A stretch of DNA of 20,838 bases from a virus. The translations under genes and the position numbers were made by a program. Location of the stretch: positions 1 to 20,838 of the IMG/VR virus record IMGVR_UViG_3300023179_000604; one strand, written 5' to 3'. The notes below the pieces were generated by a model that saw only the letters and a list, made by a program, of their open reading frames with translations, was not told the origin of the DNA and searched no databases. Positions 1 through 6,940 of this stretch are shown here, in pieces (position 1 is the stretch's first letter; each line of letters begins with the position of its first letter).

Positions 1-353
1 CTGCCTGGGTAGTGCCCCTCGATCTCGAGGCCCAGTGTGAAGGCGTTGAGCTCGTTGCCGTGATACATGTACCACTCGAGTGGGAATGCTGTGGCGAACA
101 CACCGTCCCTGAACGAGAGGGCGTGGCTGGGGACGTTGAGGGCGCGGCGGTACCTCTTCTCAGGATCCGCCATGGGACCAAACACGCACGCTGTCTGGTG
201 GATGCCAATGCCCTTGATTGTGGCCGGGTTCCTCACGACGACCTTTCCTGCTCTAACGAGAGCGATATTGACCTTGCCCTTTGGACCGGTCTTGGGTGGG
301 GGTGGGTTCTTCTGCTCTCCGCAGAGGTCCAGATGCCTGATAGCCTGTGTCAT
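1..353 (-). CDS. N-acetylmuramoyl-L-alanine amidase endolysin (Amidase_2-like), 3' end cut by window edge
   Basis: The first 117 residues of a minus-strand gene that runs off the left edge. The ATG at 353 is preceded by GAGGAG with good spacing. The fold reads as a zinc amidase (Amidase_2/PGRP, T7 lysozyme family), which cuts the bond between N-acetylmuramic acid and L-alanine in peptidoglycan to release progeny. Visible marks are the first zinc-ligand segment IHQTA (His52), a strand block VPSHALSFRDGVFATAF, and the family's N-x-x-x-[IL]-G-[IL]-E-[IL]-x-G block, here NAFTLGLEIEG near residue 104. The second and third zinc ligands would lie beyond the edge. There is no signal peptide, so a separate holin would be expected. 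The Pro-rich stretch at residues 17-20 probably precedes the domain. It is the last gene of the left-hand minus-strand cluster. The family call is from motif reading; I am fairly confident. Confidence 0.72.
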   Translation of the reverse strand, partial: MTQAIRHLDLCGEQKNPPPPKTGPKGKVNIALVRAGKVVVRNPATIKGIGIHQTACVFGPMADPEKRYRRALNVPSHALSFRDGVFATAFPLEWYMYHGNELNAFTLGLEIEGHYPG

Positions 354-385
354 CTTTTTCTCCTCGTAGTCGTTATGTGTATATA

Positions 386-405
386 TTAAGTTATTTTATA
401 CTTAA
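386..405 (-). promoter_or_regulatory. Candidate phage promoter TATAAAATAA inside a 6-bp inverted repeat
   Basis: On the minus strand the spacer before the endolysin holds TATAAAATAA (plus-strand 391-400), about 38 bases upstream of the start codon. It is framed by the inverted repeat TTAAGT / ACTTAA at 386-391 and 400-405. The exact decamer recurs at 9581-9590 and 12541-12550, always in spacers upstream of minus-strand genes. It resembles the T4 late promoter TATAAATA with one extra A. Its function as a promoter is inferred. Confidence 0.4.
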
Positions 406-406
406 G

Positions 407-970
407 TCAAAGAATTACAGTGAGCCTCCTGCGGAGAGACTCGCTCACAACCTCAGCGCTTCCGGCCTTTGAGCTCCATGAGATAGACACATCGTCATCT
501 GTTATGGGACCACCCGCTGCCCACGTGTAACAGCTTCGTGCGCTGTGGCACTTGAAATGGTGCATCCAGCAGTAACCGAGGCGACCATCCTCGTCCTCAA
601 CCTCGCCCGGCATGCACCTCAACATCCTGGGTGACACATCGAAGGCGACACAGTTTCCGCATCGTGACTGCTTGGCGACATCAGCTGTCGTTCCCCAGTG
701 CTCTGCCAAGTGCTCCCAGTAATCCTCGTCAGAGAGGTTTAGTGGTCCGTACTCAATGTAATCAGACTCAATTGCAGAGTTCCTATTTTTTGTATTGAGC
801 TCTAGGTCCTGTGTGGGCAGAGGACAGCTGTCACCGGTGCCCTCTTCGCGAGATTTGGAATCTGATCCCTCCGGAGAACTGCTGTAGAAGTTTATGGTGA
901 CAGGCTTCCTGAAAGTGATATCGTCTATCTCACTGAGGGCCTCTCTGACTATCTGACGTAAACTTTTCAT
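407..970 (-). CDS. Cys-rich phage protein with shared N-terminal leader
   Basis: 187 residues. The ATG at 970 follows AAGAGG with 7-base spacing. Residues 1-15 (MKSLRQIVREALSEI) form the amphipathic leader shared with five other proteins in this cluster. Residues about 25-70 are low-complexity and polar. The C-terminal domain carries six cysteines in the order C104-x2-C107, C119, C134, C141, C147, ending in SCYTWAAGGPI. This pattern resembles short Cys-rich domains of large marine phages that are sometimes annotated as HiPIP-like; four of the cysteines could bind a metal or an iron-sulfur cluster, but this is not shown. The C-terminus SLRRRLTVIL is amphipathic. It is the last leader-bearing gene before the endolysin. 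Function unknown. Confidence 0.7.
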   Translation of the reverse strand: MKSLRQIVREALSEIDDITFRKPVTINFYSSSPEGSDSKSREEGTGDSCPLPTQDLELNTKNRNSAIESDYIEYGPLNLSDEDYWEHLAEHWGTTADVAKQSRCGNCVAFDVSPRMLRCMPGEVEDEDGRLGYCWMHHFKCHSARSCYTWAAGGPITDDDVSISWSSKAGSAEVVSESLRRRLTVIL

Positions 971-994
971 TGCATGCCTCTTGGACTCATGACA

Positions 995-1339
995 CTACAT
1001 ATATTTTACAGCGAGTCCCTCTGAGAGCATCCAGTCATTTATGCACTGGCCCTCAACCCACACCTCACCGAGCCAGCGACCGTACTTCTCACGGGAGTCC
1101 TTGATAGTCTTGAGGATCACGGATTTTCCTAGGACCCTTTCTCGAAGTGCATCACGAGCTGCAAGTCCCCTCTCCTGTGTGCTGCCTCGAAGCTCAGGTG
1201 TATTGATGCGGACTAACCGAACAGTCTGCTTCCTCAGGACGACTGAGAAGCCGAGGTCGATGTCGACCGTCAGTGTGTCTCCGTCGTACACAGAGGTGAC
1301 ATTGGCTCGGTAGGTGTACAGACTGGACTCATCTGCCAC
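995..1339 (-). CDS. Staphylococcal nuclease (SNase)-like thermonuclease
   Basis: 114 residues, essentially one SNase (OB-fold) domain. SNases are calcium-dependent phosphodiesterases that cut DNA and RNA. The catalytic pattern is visible: DGDT at residues 19-22 (Asp21), Arg41 and N-T-P-E at 46-49 (Thr47, Glu49), and KYGR at 85-88 (Arg88). These match Asp21, Arg35, Glu43 and Arg87 of the S. aureus enzyme; Asn46 replaces its Asp40. There is no signal peptide and no shared leader. The GTG start at 1339 is preceded by GAGGAG at good spacing and overlaps the end of the upstream gene by 11 bases, so the two are probably translationally coupled. A role in degrading host nucleic acid or in packaging is possible. 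Family assignment is strong. Confidence 0.85.
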   Translation of the reverse strand: MADESSLYTYRANVTSVYDGDTLTVDIDLGFSVVLRKQTVRLVRINTPELRGSTQERGLAARDALRERVLGKSVILKTIKDSREKYGRWLGEVWVEGQCINDWMLSEGLAVKYM

Positions 1340-1898
1340 GCTTCATCTCCTCTGGGCGAGGCGCAAAGAAGCTCGGGGCCTTTGCAGCAGGCTTTGGCTT
1401 CTTGACAGGAGCAGGTGCAGGCTCTGTCGCCGGAGTAGGAGTCGGACTCCTCACACTCTTGGTCTTTGGAAGAGGTGACGGCTCGAAGTCTGTGTCCTCA
1501 TCTTCCTCTTCGGGCGCTGACTCACTTCCCACGGGAACATCATCGTACGCCTTGATGGAGATCATGTCAACCTCGGGAATCTCCAGCATGTTCTCCTGCA
1601 GCTCATCACGAGTGATAACTCCGTCATCGTTGAACTTCAGCCTGATGAAGACTTTGGACATTGAGTCCTCGGCGCTCTTCACTGTGTCGAGCTGAGTCAC
1701 AGTGACGACGCCGGGGAGCCCTCGAATATCGGTGAGGACATCTGGAATATTCCGTGCATCGGCGCTAGCTCTGGACCGGTCCTTCATCTTGAGCCTGACT
1801 GTCATGTCAATGGCGACGATATCCTTGACAGACTCACGCAGAAGCCCTGCCATCTTCAGCAGGCGGTACCTCTCGAGGTGGCGTATCGAGTCACTCAA
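1329..1898 (-). CDS. Unknown protein: alpha/beta domain plus acidic and Pro/Ala/Lys-rich tail
   Basis: 189 residues. The TTG start at 1898 is supported by an AGGGGG purine run about 7 bases upstream. Residues about 25-118 read as a beta-alpha-beta-beta-alpha-beta domain of ferredoxin/ACT type (strands DMTVRLKMK, VVTVTQLDTV, SKVFIRLKF, VDMISIKAY), but no ligand-binding motif is evident. Residues about 125-140 are strongly acidic (EEEDEDTDFE), followed by a Pro/Ala/Lys low-complexity tail, as in flexible linkers or DNA-contacting tails. The N-terminus (KMAGLLRESVKDIV) is amphipathic but matches the cluster's leader only weakly. It sits between the Dps-like gene and the SNase gene and overlaps the latter. 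Function unknown. Confidence 0.65.
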   Translation of the reverse strand: MSDSIRHLERYRLLKMAGLLRESVKDIVAIDMTVRLKMKDRSRASADARNIPDVLTDIRGLPGVVTVTQLDTVKSAEDSMSKVFIRLKFNDDGVITRDELQENMLEIPEVDMISIKAYDDVPVGSESAPEEEDEDTDFEPSPLPKTKSVRSPTPTPATEPAPAPVKKPKPAAKAPSFFAPRPEEMKRGR

Positions 1899-1902
1899 GA
1901 GA

Positions 1903-2469
1903 TCACCCCCTCGTGCGCTGCTGGAGCAGGTAGATGTACTTCGTGTAGTCGTTCGCCACAGCGGCTAGGAAGTCGTTGAGACCGAGAGCCAGCTGCCCGG
2001 ATGCCTCGAGGCGTGAGAACACTTCCTCTACGTGAGCATTGAGGTCCCGCATGATCTCGAGGCCCGTGGAAGCGATCGAGGCGGCCGAGGCCCCGGAGGG
2101 AGAGGGATACTTCTCCATCTTCTCCAGCGCGCGCGCCATCACTGCGTGCGGACAGACCACATCCTCGCTGCCTGTTAAGCCGACAGCCTTCTCAGCGGCG
2201 CCGTCGTAGTCTTCGATGAGAGCCTCATAGATCATGCCGTAGAGGTCCTTGTGATCTCCAATGAATCCGGTGCCCTTGGTCACGTGGTGAGCAGCGTGGA
2301 ACCAGACGCTCGCACTCCGGAGGCAAGCGAGAAGGCCCATCATCTCCTCCTCGAGAACAGCATCACCTCCCACCTCTGCTCCAAGAGACACCGGGAGCGA
2401 GTCAACTGAGAGGACTGCAGCTAGCTCCTCTTTGATAACCCTCTGCAGCTGCTTACTGCTCATTCTCAT
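1903..2469 (-). CDS. Ferritin/Dps-like helical protein with shared N-terminal leader
   Basis: 188 residues. The ATG at 2469 has GGAG 7 bases upstream and overlaps the upstream stop (ATGA), so it is translationally coupled. The leader is residues 1-20 (MRMSSKQLQRVIKEELAAVL). The body reads as a four-helix bundle. WFHAAHHVTKGTGFIGDH (about 56-73), followed by LYGMIYEALIEDYDGAAEKA, has the spacing of the Dps/ferritin helix A-B region, with His61/His62, Asp72, Glu82 and Asp87 as possible metal ligands. Dps proteins store iron and protect DNA by ferroxidase activity. Those ligands are inferred from spacing alone. A Dps-like protein carrying the cluster leader could be virion-associated, but this is speculative. 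An alternative is a helical structural protein unrelated to ferritin. Confidence 0.65.
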   Translation of the reverse strand: MRMSSKQLQRVIKEELAAVLSVDSLPVSLGAEVGGDAVLEEEMMGLLACLRSASVWFHAAHHVTKGTGFIGDHKDLYGMIYEALIEDYDGAAEKAVGLTGSEDVVCPHAVMARALEKMEKYPSPSGASAASIASTGLEIMRDLNAHVEEVFSRLEASGQLALGLNDFLAAVANDYTKYIYLLQQRTRG

Positions 2470-3962
2470 AGATCACTCCTCACGGGGTCTCCCATGTCAA
2501 ACTTAGACATCTTGTAGTCCATGTAATCGCTCACTGTCGCAATGGTCTGGTAGGCCATGGCGACCTTCGACTGGAGCCACTCAGGCAGCGTGTCGTCGTC
2601 AGTGAGGCGGTCCGACATCGACTGCGCCTTCTTTGCGATCTGGAAGAGCTGACCACGGGCCATTGAGGCCGATCCACCGTCCCCGAAGTAGCGTCCGTGG
2701 ACGAGTGGCTCGTGCATCATGTCGCCCGCCATCGTGTCTCCGCTGAGCACGCCTCCCGCCATCTCACCGCACTCGTACATCATTTCCTCGTGCTCCATTG
2801 GGTCGAAGTCCTGGTCGAGGACGCTGTACATGATGTAGTCGTGCACCGCGTCGAGGTGCTCGGCGGCGGAGTTCACCTTGCTCTCGATCCAGGGCTCGGC
2901 ATCGTCCCACGGGGAGGCGAGTCCCGCGAGCTCCTCAGCCTTGGCGGCCAGCCGCTTCAGGTTTCCCAGGAGCATGTAGCCCGGGTGCTCCTCGTCGGGG
3001 GCGTCGAAGGGGCCTGTCTCAGAGGGGCCCATCTTTTCAGCGCTGTGGTCCATATCGTGCGCATGATCAGGGTAGGGCATCATCTCCTCTTCACCGCACT
3101 CGATGAGACGAGACTGCAGGGCATCACGGGCCTCTGAAATCACATGAGATGAAGCTCGTGATGATCCTGTAATGGATCGTGAAACATATGCGTGAAGCGG
3201 GTGTGAGCAGTCCGAGAGCGCCTCGAGGATGACAGTGGACTGAGTTGAGCGAAGAGCTAACGAGAATCTACTCATGAAGTTCCTGCTTTCATTTTGCGGT
3301 CCCTTTTCAGATGCAAATTTCCGACGAAGATCTTTAAGTTGTTGTTCCTCATCTGAAGTAAGCTCACCCTGAGCTCCAGTATATGATTTTTTTCCTACAT
3401 TTTTTTCTATCTTTTTCGGTGCAGATGGAGCGCCAGAAGTAGCTTGCTTCATCATGACTTCAGGACTACTTTTTCTTAAGTTTAGATCTTTAATTCTAGA
3501 GTATTCATCCGTTGGAAAATTCTTGCTTTTAACAAGTTCATTTAATTTTTCAGAAGAAAGATTTTCTATCTTATCTACCATTTTATACCATAAATTAGCT
3601 AAATTATCGTTATATAGAATAGAAATATCTTCAAGATTACCTGGATTCTTTCTTGAATTTTGAATAAACTCTCTTAAATTGTTGCTAACAGCTGTCGCAT
3701 TAAGTTCATTATTTGCAAATTGATCAATATTGTCTAATAACTTTTTTAGACTTTCAACATGATTTCTAAGCAATGATTTAACTTTAAAATCTATAGCTGA
3801 GGATCCAAGAACTCCTGATAATTCTTCAGCAGCGGCGCGGTCGCGCTCAGATTTTGCTTTAGCAGCTTTTGATCTAAGATCAGCTAATTTTTCTTTATAA
3901 TTTAATCCCTCTAATAGGGTCTCAGCTATAATGTTTCTCAACTCTTCTCTGCTAGCTCTCAT
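2466..3962 (-). CDS. Chimeric structural-type protein: leader, AT-rich helical half, duplicated C-terminal module
   Basis: 498 residues from the ATG at 3962, which has AGGA 7 bases upstream; an in-frame GTG at 3968 is less likely. Residues 1-20 (MRASREELRNIIAETLLEGL) are the cluster leader. Residues about 20-225 are charged and helical and are encoded by strikingly AT-rich DNA (about 3290-3962). The rest is GC-rich. The C-terminal part contains two copies of one roughly 55-residue helical module at about 326-382 and 431-488, both of the form L-x(n)-A-x-K-A ... W-[IL]-[EQ]-S-K-V ... DY[IM]xY. This kind of module is familiar in T4-like cyanophage virion proteins. Acidic Met/His-rich linkers separate the modules. 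It is probably a virion or scaffold-associated protein; the exact role is unknown. Confidence 0.72.
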   Translation of the reverse strand: MRASREELRNIIAETLLEGLNYKEKLADLRSKAAKAKSERDRAAAEELSGVLGSSAIDFKVKSLLRNHVESLKKLLDNIDQFANNELNATAVSNNLREFIQNSRKNPGNLEDISILYNDNLANLWYKMVDKIENLSSEKLNELVKSKNFPTDEYSRIKDLNLRKSSPEVMMKQATSGAPSAPKKIEKNVGKKSYTGAQGELTSDEEQQLKDLRRKFASEKGPQNESRNFMSRFSLALRSTQSTVILEALSDCSHPLHAYVSRSITGSSRASSHVISEARDALQSRLIECGEEEMMPYPDHAHDMDHSAEKMGPSETGPFDAPDEEHPGYMLLGNLKRLAAKAEELAGLASPWDDAEPWIESKVNSAAEHLDAVHDYIMYSVLDQDFDPMEHEEMMYECGEMAGGVLSGDTMAGDMMHEPLVHGRYFGDGGSASMARGQLFQIAKKAQSMSDRLTDDDTLPEWLQSKVAMAYQTIATVSDYMDYKMSKFDMGDPVRSDL

Positions 3963-4052
3963 GATCACATCCTGAGTTAATTACTATACTGGAGGCGCCG
4001 AATCAATAAATATTCGAGACGTACAGGGTATTCTGAGAAATTGGGGCTGACA

Positions 4053-4472
4053 TCATTTATTTACATCATCATTGATGACAGAAACAGTGATTCCTTGCCT
4101 AAGCAGAGCTTGGTAAATGAATTTATCTAGAGGCTTGGGCTCACGATTAAAACTAGAAATAGTGTCAGCAACAGCTTTTATAGCGTCACCTTTAAATTTA
4201 CTGGTTGTTGTAATTTGTATCGCAGGATTAGAGTCTTTTTTAAGCTTATTAATTAATTCTGTCTCTCCGAGGCCTTTAATAGACTGGAGATAGGCTTCTG
4301 ACTTATCTGATCGCGCCAGAGCTCTTTGTTCATCCGAAGAGAGTTCTGTGGGCTTCTCACCAGGTTCCGGCATGCGGGGATTTTTATCCCAATCCCTTAT
4401 CTCTTCGATCTTTTCTGAATGTGTGATTGCCTCTCTGATGACCCTACGAAGCTGCCCTACTGTGATTCTCAT
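4053..4472 (-). CDS. Small unknown protein with shared N-terminal leader
   Basis: 139 residues from the ATG at 4472, chosen over an in-frame GTG at 4502 because AAGGA lies 8 bases upstream of the ATG and because this start places the leader (MRITVGQLRRVIREAITHSE) at the N-terminus, as in its neighbours. The body is charged and mostly helical. A segment ELSSDEQRALARSDKSE near residue 40 echoes ELTSDEEQQLKDLRRKFASE in the neighbouring 498-residue protein. Its coding DNA is AT-rich like the first half of that neighbour, so both may share an origin. There are no recognised catalytic motifs. Function unknown. Confidence 0.65.
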   Translation of the reverse strand: MRITVGQLRRVIREAITHSEKIEEIRDWDKNPRMPEPGEKPTELSSDEQRALARSDKSEAYLQSIKGLGETELINKLKKDSNPAIQITTTSKFKGDAIKAVADTISSFNREPKPLDKFIYQALLRQGITVSVINDDVNK

Positions 4473-4533
4473 ATTTGTGTTCCTTGAAGATTGTAAATTC
4501 ACAGTCTAATTATCTCTTTTCAACCGGTAAATA

Positions 4534-4845
4534 TTAGATTCGAAGCAGGAAGTGGGGCGGTATCATCTTGAAAGGGCCGCTGATGAGTCCTCGGAGACCC
4601 GCGTCGTCGATTCCAGCCTCATCCAGCGCGTCCTCGATGAGCCGCAGGTGATCCGGTGATCCTGGGCACATCTGTCCGAGCATGTTGGGGCTCATCTCAG
4701 AGGCTTTCCGCTTCAAAACGGCCTCAAATGCCCTCTTCGGAGCTTCCTTTGCTCGATCGTACTCAGCACCAGCTCCTATTTTTGTCTCGATGAGTCTCTG
4801 ATGCTTGAGCTCTTCTCTGATAAGATGTCTGAGATGTCTGCTCAT
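4534..4845 (-). CDS. Small unknown protein with shared N-terminal leader
   Basis: 103 residues. The ATG at 4845 is preceded by AGGAAG within the end of the upstream gene, whose stop is one base away. A longer reading frame starting at 4890 would overlap the upstream gene and bury the leader, so it is rejected. The leader is MSRHLRHLIREELKHQRLIE. The body is helical, with a segment SEMSPNMLGQMCPGSPDHLR in the middle and a hydrophobic C-terminus (PFKMIPPHFLLRI). It is probably coupled to the cupin-fusion gene upstream. Not recognised; function unknown. Confidence 0.62.
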   Translation of the reverse strand: MSRHLRHLIREELKHQRLIETKIGAGAEYDRAKEAPKRAFEAVLKRKASEMSPNMLGQMCPGSPDHLRLIEDALDEAGIDDAGLRGLISGPFKMIPPHFLLRI

Positions 4846-4846
4846 G

Positions 4847-5668
4847 TCACTTCTTCCTGTGCTTCTGAACTTTTTTCCACTCGGCAGCATCCACTTTTCG
4901 TGCTTTGCCGCCCCTTATAAAACTATTCACTCTTCCCATTGCCCAACCATGCTGGGGAACACCCTGCCTGTGTCCTGTGAGCCAGGCAGCTAGGCCCTTC
5001 CTGTACACTCCGGTGAGTGCGCCGAGCGGCATGTTCGCCTTCTCAGCCTTCTTTTTAAGAGTCTCACGTGTCTTCTTGCTAAGCTTCTCCTCGAGAATGT
5101 CCTCTACGATGAGATCAAGTGCTTCATCGATGATGGAGTCGAGGTGGGACTCGGCAGACTCGCTCTTTTGACCCATTTTCTTTTTGTACGTCTTATCAGC
5201 AGTCCACTCGTCGTAGCAGCTTTTTGGACGAGGATCCTTTGAGCACTTTTCAATCTCGTAGGCCATTTGCCTATTGCTCTTCGTCTGTCTAGTCTTTTTA
5301 CCGACGTAGTAGTCTGACTTACCGGGAAGCTTCTTCTTCCTCCTCTTTCTCTCTGTGAGAGTTTTTTCGTCGATATTCTCTATCATGACGCTAAGTGAGC
5401 CGGCGCCCTTCTCCATTATCACTCGATGCCACGACTCTGCAGGTATCAGATACTCCTCGCCCTCGAGCAGCCGCACAGGGAGCTCTCCATCGAGCTGCAG
5501 CAGCCAGCCGCGGCCCTCGAGGACGCTGACCGATCGGTGCTCACGGTCCCTGTGCCACACAAGCTCCTCAGAGGATGTGTCACGTGAGAACTCCCTGAGG
5601 ACAGATGAACTGGAGATCCGTGTCTCTGTGAAGGGATACTGTGAATCGGGCCTTTTTGTTGGTATCAT
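4847..5668 (-). CDS. Cupin domain fused to a DUF5824-like phage domain
   Basis: 273 residues. The N-terminal domain (about 25-97) is a cupin beta-barrel. Motif 1 is around W38-H39 ... H44 with EGRG at 51-54. Motif 2 is G70-x5-P76-x4-H81. Cupins bind metals or sugars and act as isomerases, dioxygenases or structural proteins; with few ligands visible, catalysis is uncertain. A linker (about 105-195) contains a Cys pair (C142, C151) and a helical stretch (HLDSIIDEALDLIVEDILEE) that resembles the leader motif but is internal. The C-terminal domain (about 196-262), with LSKKTRETLKKKAEKA and VYRKGLAAWLTGHR, matches the phage domain known as DUF5824, whose function is unknown. The fusion suggests an adaptor or virion-associated role. 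The start lacks a strong ribosome binding site. Confidence 0.72.
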   Translation of the reverse strand: MIPTKRPDSQYPFTETRISSSSVLREFSRDTSSEELVWHRDREHRSVSVLEGRGWLLQLDGELPVRLLEGEEYLIPAESWHRVIMEKGAGSLSVMIENIDEKTLTERKRRKKKLPGKSDYYVGKKTRQTKSNRQMAYEIEKCSKDPRPKSCYDEWTADKTYKKKMGQKSESAESHLDSIIDEALDLIVEDILEEKLSKKTRETLKKKAEKANMPLGALTGVYRKGLAAWLTGHRQGVPQHGWAMGRVNSFIRGGKARKVDAAEWKKVQKHRKK

Positions 5669-5702
5669 GATATTACGAATCTCTCATCAGTGTGCAATGT
5701 CT

Positions 5703-6098
5703 TCACTTCTTCCGCTTTTTGGTCTTCCTACGCCTCTTGAGGCCTGGGATGCCGGGATCCCTTGTGGGTCGGCCGCTGCTGTCCAGGTTGTAGAGGGCAG
5801 GATTCTTAATTGATCCGCCCATCTGGTAGTAGTTGACTCCGCCCTTGTTACCAATAAGCTCCTCAGTGATGTGCTTGTGAATGACTCGTCTAAGAATCTC
5901 TTCTACCCTCTCGCTCTCTACGACGTCATCTTCATCATCTGTCTCTGTAAAGAGAGGGTCAGGATCATTTACACCTGGAGGAGCACCGTCTGGAACTGCA
6001 TCTCCTGGGCTGATAAATTCTACGCCGAAACGTTCAACGCCACGCTCCTGTAGAATCTCACGTATCACTGCCTCAAGTGTTGTGTTATTTTTTCTCAT
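5703..6098 (-). CDS. Unknown protein with N-terminal leader, internal leader-like helix and basic tail
   Basis: 131 residues from the ATG at 6098, whose first base overlaps the upstream stop (TGATG), typical of translational coupling; an in-frame GTG lies at 6107. The leader is MRKNNTTLEAVIREILQERG. A second, similar helix (VEEILRRVIHKHITEEL) follows at about residues 64-80 after an acidic spacer. The C-terminus is strongly basic (KRRRKTKKRKK), as in DNA-binding or packaged proteins. Between them is GSIKNPALYNLDSSGRPTRD, which looks unstructured. Not recognised. The two leader-like helices suggest either a duplicated targeting signal or a dimerisation helix. Confidence 0.62.
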   Translation of the reverse strand: MRKNNTTLEAVIREILQERGVERFGVEFISPGDAVPDGAPPGVNDPDPLFTETDDEDDVVESERVEEILRRVIHKHITEELIGNKGGVNYYQMGGSIKNPALYNLDSSGRPTRDPGIPGLKRRRKTKKRKK

Positions 6099-6928
6099 CA
6101 CCACCACCCAGGAATATTGCGTCCGAAGAACTTGGTGGCTCGACAGGCCCAGTAACCTGCTTTCGTCCTGTCCTTCTTGTCTGAGCAGTTGTGACGATCA
6201 CCAAAGGACTTACGCCTCTTTCTCGCAGTCTCAGAGCTTCCCATTGCGTCCGGCATGGAGGATCCGAATGACACCTTCTTCACGTTGCCGGTCTTGGGGT
6301 CGCGGACGTAGACGTAGGCCTTTCCGCCGGATCCCCGCTTGGGCTTACCGAGCTCAACCTCCTTGCCCTTATACTTCGCCTCAGAGATTCCAATGTGATC
6401 CGCACATGTCTCACAGGGTCCGGACCAGTCACCCTGTTTCTCAAGGTAGGGAAAGTCAAGGGGAACACGCTTTCCATTGTACTCTCCCCACATCCCAAGG
6501 TCTGACTCCAGCAGCTCTTGCTCCCACTCTGACCCCGGAATGTGCACGCCAGCCCGTGAGAGAAGACGCATCTCATTCACGGCCTCAAAGAAGAGCTCAG
6601 TTCCAGGTCTGTATATGGGCCTATCAATTCCCAAGCGCTTTCCGAGGTGGTATGCAGTACCCTCAGTGACTGCTCCCATGTAAGGGGAGAGCTGATCCAT
6701 CGTCTTAGTGAGGAGATCTCCCTTGTACCAATTGTCTCCGGAGTTCGTGCAGCAGTAGGTGACAGTCTTGCCTGCGTCAGCATCAAGGGAATCGATGCCT
6801 ACCACAATTCCCACAGAGCCCTTGTGCTTGCAGTTTTGATTCGTGTTAATAACGGAGTCGCCCATCACGGGCTCCCACGTGTGAGACTGGAATGTATTTG
6901 CTGTGCGTCCTGGTGCGATATTGTGCAT
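6098..6928 (-). CDS. Phage protein with N-terminal KOW/SH3-like region and C-terminal DUF5872-like domain
   Basis: 276 residues from the ATG at 6928. An in-frame ATG at 6961 gives 287 residues but lies inside the upstream terminator hairpin, so it is unlikely to be used. Residues about 21-83 (MGDSVINTNQNCKHKGSVG ... TKTMDQLSPY) have the repeated-turn pattern of KOW/SH3-like domains. A CETC pair lies near residue 172. Residues about 203-269 (VYVRDPKTGNVKKVSFG ... RKRRKSFGDRHNC ... YWACRATKFF) match the basic Cys/Trp-rich domain found in many phages and known as DUF5872, function unknown. It is the first gene after the terminator and heads the leader cluster, though it has no leader itself. Confidence 0.7.
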   Translation of the reverse strand: MHNIAPGRTANTFQSHTWEPVMGDSVINTNQNCKHKGSVGIVVGIDSLDADAGKTVTYCCTNSGDNWYKGDLLTKTMDQLSPYMGAVTEGTAYHLGKRLGIDRPIYRPGTELFFEAVNEMRLLSRAGVHIPGSEWEQELLESDLGMWGEYNGKRVPLDFPYLEKQGDWSGPCETCADHIGISEAKYKGKEVELGKPKRGSGGKAYVYVRDPKTGNVKKVSFGSSMPDAMGSSETARKRRKSFGDRHNCSDKKDRTKAGYWACRATKFFGRNIPGWW

Positions 6929-6940
6929 GCTTACACCGTT

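Noticed and set aside
12-389. Plus-strand reading frame of 125 codons opposite the endolysin
   Set aside because: It is the complement of a well-supported minus-strand amidase with a ribosome binding site and recognisable motifs; the plus-strand product has no recognisable pattern.
5881-6669. Plus-strand reading frame of 262 codons
   Set aside because: It crosses two coupled minus-strand genes, and its Arg/Ser/Pro-rich product looks like antisense translation.
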